A stretch of DNA of 64,000 bases from Patellaria atrata CBS 101060 (Eukaryota; Ascomycota; Dothideomycetes; Patellariales; Patellariaceae), in NCBI GenBank assembly GCA_010093705.1, contig MU006107.1, forward strand, positions 356,031 through 420,030, given 5' to 3'. The translations under genes were made by a program, and so were the position numbers. This document shows positions 62,601-64,000 of the stretch, piece after piece; the stretch's first letter is position 1; each line of letters begins with the position of its first letter. The notes beneath the pieces were generated by a model that ran no database searches, was not told the DNA's origin, and worked only from the letters and a program-made list of their open reading frames with translations.

Positions 62601-62688
62601 GCAGCAATTTTCTCAGTACTCAGTACATAGCATATCCAGTGTGCACACTCACCAGCATTGCTGGGTATTCCTGCCTCTGGAGATCCAT
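59645..62688 (-). CDS. SYP1: Syp1/FCHo, F-BAR and muHD endocytic adaptor
   Basis: Eight exons: 62688-62653, 62597-62505, 62452-62367, 62305-61692, 61641-61196, 61134-61058, 61002-60894 and 60838-59645. All phases close, giving 884 residues (yeast Syp1 870). The start MDLQRQEYPAMLATLQPSQA leads into the F-BAR domain (EIADWLQERRRIEEAYAQGLRKLARRP; coiled to about residue 250). A long Ser/Pro-rich linker follows, with ESNAPQFKLDIRNAPI before the C-terminal mu-homology domain (about 610-884; LSYALNPAF, MLIYWRVGDVTL, ARWEIMGENASELGSGLSV). Syp1 arrives early at endocytic sites, bends membrane and recruits cargo, and acts near the bud neck or septum. The seven introns are 50-70 nt. Confidence 0.93.
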
Positions 62689-63561
62689 TGTGTATGCGCT
62701 AGTCACAAATATCGTACAGATAGAGCCGCTATTACATGAGGTACAGTTCGTCCGGTGCGCGCTGCGCAGTTTGAATGTTCAGTTCGTGTATATGGAGCTG
62801 TATGGCTAGGAGGTGAGGTGAGTGTGAGGTGTTGAGCTTCGACGGAACTTGGGGACTTGGGACGAGACGGGAACACCAGAACTAGAAAACTAGTGCCAGT
62901 TCTATTCTTGCCAAGGTTGAACCTCAAGTGATATAACCATTCGCCCTTCTTCAGCATCCTAACCTAAAGGGTACCTCACCTATGCCATATCTCCATTACA
63001 AGGCAATTTGAGCGCTCAGAAGAATTTTCTTCTATTTCCCTACCTAATCCTGTTTATAACTCCCGTTTCATCCGGGCTGATCGGTTGTCCACAGGAGCCA
63101 CACACGTGTGGGTATAAGCAACTGTAAAATCTGTAAATAGGTCTATCCGTATCTTCATCTATTAGTATTTCTTATATTGTTCTAGTAACATTGGATTATC
63201 TCAGCATGTCACAGTCTCATCAGGCAATGACGTGGCGGTCATCTATTAGCTTCTCCGATAGACTCTCCATCATCGTTAAAATGCACGTACGTCTATCTCC
63301 TTGAGTGCTTACAAATTCTTTCGTCTGTCATGTCTCTCTAAATTGAAATTCGTTTTCGGTTCCATATCTTTCTGCGTGTTAATGTTTTGCGTCCGAAGAA
63401 ATTGCCGAACCATTTACAATAGTGCTATCACTATGGGCTTACAGTGTTTCGCAGCAACTCGTTCTATAGAACTGCGAATCCTCATATATCAGTACCAGTA
63501 GCTCATCAAGAAGCCAAAAAATTAGAAGGCGAGGCGTATAACTCTGCTTCATCCAGTGTAA
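62689..63561. other. Divergent intergenic region SYP1 / kinase gene
   Basis: Contains the SYP1 promoter and the probable 5' exon(s) of the rightward kinase gene, which I could not place. An in-frame ATG exists at 63433 followed by an open stretch to 63498, but joining it needs an intron I cannot support. GTGTGTGG-like and GTAC words occur; nothing else is recognised. Confidence 0.4.
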
Positions 63562-64000
63562 GAGGACCTGAATTCTGTAACAACAGAGACTGATGAGCGA
63601 GAGGCCGATTATGAGGTGCGCTGTCAGAACATAATCTCACAGCTTGAATTACAGGCAGAGACATGTGATTCTCCCTTAGAGGTGAGTAAATCGCTGAAAA
63701 AAAACTACTTTTTACGCCAAATCCCTCTTTCTTCAAGCAATGCCGTAACAATCCAATATTCACATATTGGTAGGATCCAGAGGAATATCCTTCCGAACTC
63801 TTACCTGCGCCTATCCAAATTGGGCACTATAAGCATGCACACCACCATAGATCCGGACTTTTTTCTCATGTGTATAGAGCACCCACCCTAGAAAAGCGGT
63901 CTGAGGATTCTGTACTATCGAAGAATAGGCAGGAATTTGTAGCCTTGAAGGTGACGACGCCGTCGCTGATGACAGCTCCCCATGATTCCCGTCGAGAAGC
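63562..64000 (+). CDS. Protein kinase, 5' part (runs off the right edge)
   Basis: Two coding blocks in one phase. The first is open from 63562 and ends at 63681 (NIISQLELQAETCDSPLE|GTGAGT). The second runs from 63774 (after ATTGGTAG) to the end of the window. The second block reads DPEEYPSELLPAPIQIGHYK, then GLFSHVYRAP, FVALKVTTPSLMTAPHD and SRREA. This is the N-lobe of a eukaryotic kinase, with an abbreviated glycine loop (SGLFSHVYRA) and the ATP-binding Lys in VALK. The first exon with the start codon is not identified; the TAA at 63559 in this phase requires an acceptor between 63562 and about 63610. A CDK-activating-kinase-like identity (Csk1 type) is a guess from the LMTAPHDSRREA segment. 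It is divergent from SYP1. Confidence 0.65.

Overview
The window is nuclear DNA of a filamentous ascomycete (Pezizomycotina). The evidence is short GT..AG introns (about 50-100 nt, with CTAAC/CTAAT-like branch sites), a HET-domain gene, fungal UDP-galactopyranose mutase, GH128 and GH17 wall glucanases, a But2 domain and a CAP20/perilipin-like gene. A helotialean/leotiomycete source is my guess from protein wording and is weakly supported. I see no transposon, retroelement, virus relic, tRNA, rRNA or CRISPR. Exon models were built by hand: donor and acceptor were read on the coding strand, and the reading phase closes in each model. Only the partial kinase at the right edge lacks a complete model.

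Layout. 0.9-2.5 kb: secreted GH128 wall glucanase (-). 4.5-7.2 kb: cullin-3 (-), divergent from mitochondrial DNL-zinc-finger ZIM17 (7.6-8.6 kb, +). 9.1-17.0 kb: giant SSU-processome protein UTP20 (-), sharing a 297-bp promoter with a CWF19L1/DRN1-like debranching cofactor (17.3-19.4 kb, +). 20.6-22.4 kb: GH17 glucanase fused to a But2 C-terminal domain (+). 23.2-30.1 kb: a 2253-residue coiled-coil protein with a large internal helical repeat (-), divergent from proteasome lid subunit RPN6 (30.5-31.9 kb, +). 32.6 kb: a possible small secreted protein. 34.0-35.1 kb: an SDR-like protein that has lost its catalytic motifs. 37.0-37.7 kb: CAP20/perilipin-like. 38.2-38.9 kb: ribosomal protein eL27 (-), sharing a 218-bp promoter with SOF1 (39.1-40.6 kb, +). 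41.4-43.2 kb: UDP-galactopyranose mutase (-), followed by a divergent TPT/DUF250 transporter (45.0-46.5 kb, +). 47.3-48.5 kb: SPFH/stomatin-like protein (-). 48.5-57.6 kb is gene-poor and holds a secreted GH15-CBM20 glucoamylase and a HET protein. 57.7-59.4 kb: TDT/SLAC1-type anion (sulfite or malate) transporter. 59.6-62.7 kb: endocytic F-BAR adaptor SYP1 (-). 63.56-64.0 kb: the 5' part of a protein kinase gene that runs off the right edge.

Themes. First, cell-wall and carbohydrate work: GH128, GH17-But2, galactofuranose synthesis (mutase plus a neighbouring candidate UDP-Galf transporter) and glucoamylase. Second, ribosome and RNA biogenesis: UTP20, SOF1, eL27 and DRN1/CWF19L1. These four sit in two head-to-head pairs, and both promoters carry the same 12-bp word CTATGCCAAGCC. 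In one promoter it is part of an inverted repeat. Third, protein turnover and trafficking: cullin-3, RPN6, ZIM17 and SYP1. The most unusual items are the GH17-But2 fusion, the repeat-built coiled-coil giant, the shared promoter word, very small coding exons (3, 6, 7, 8 and 11 nt), the degenerate SDR, and a kinase gene that is hidden unless splicing is considered.
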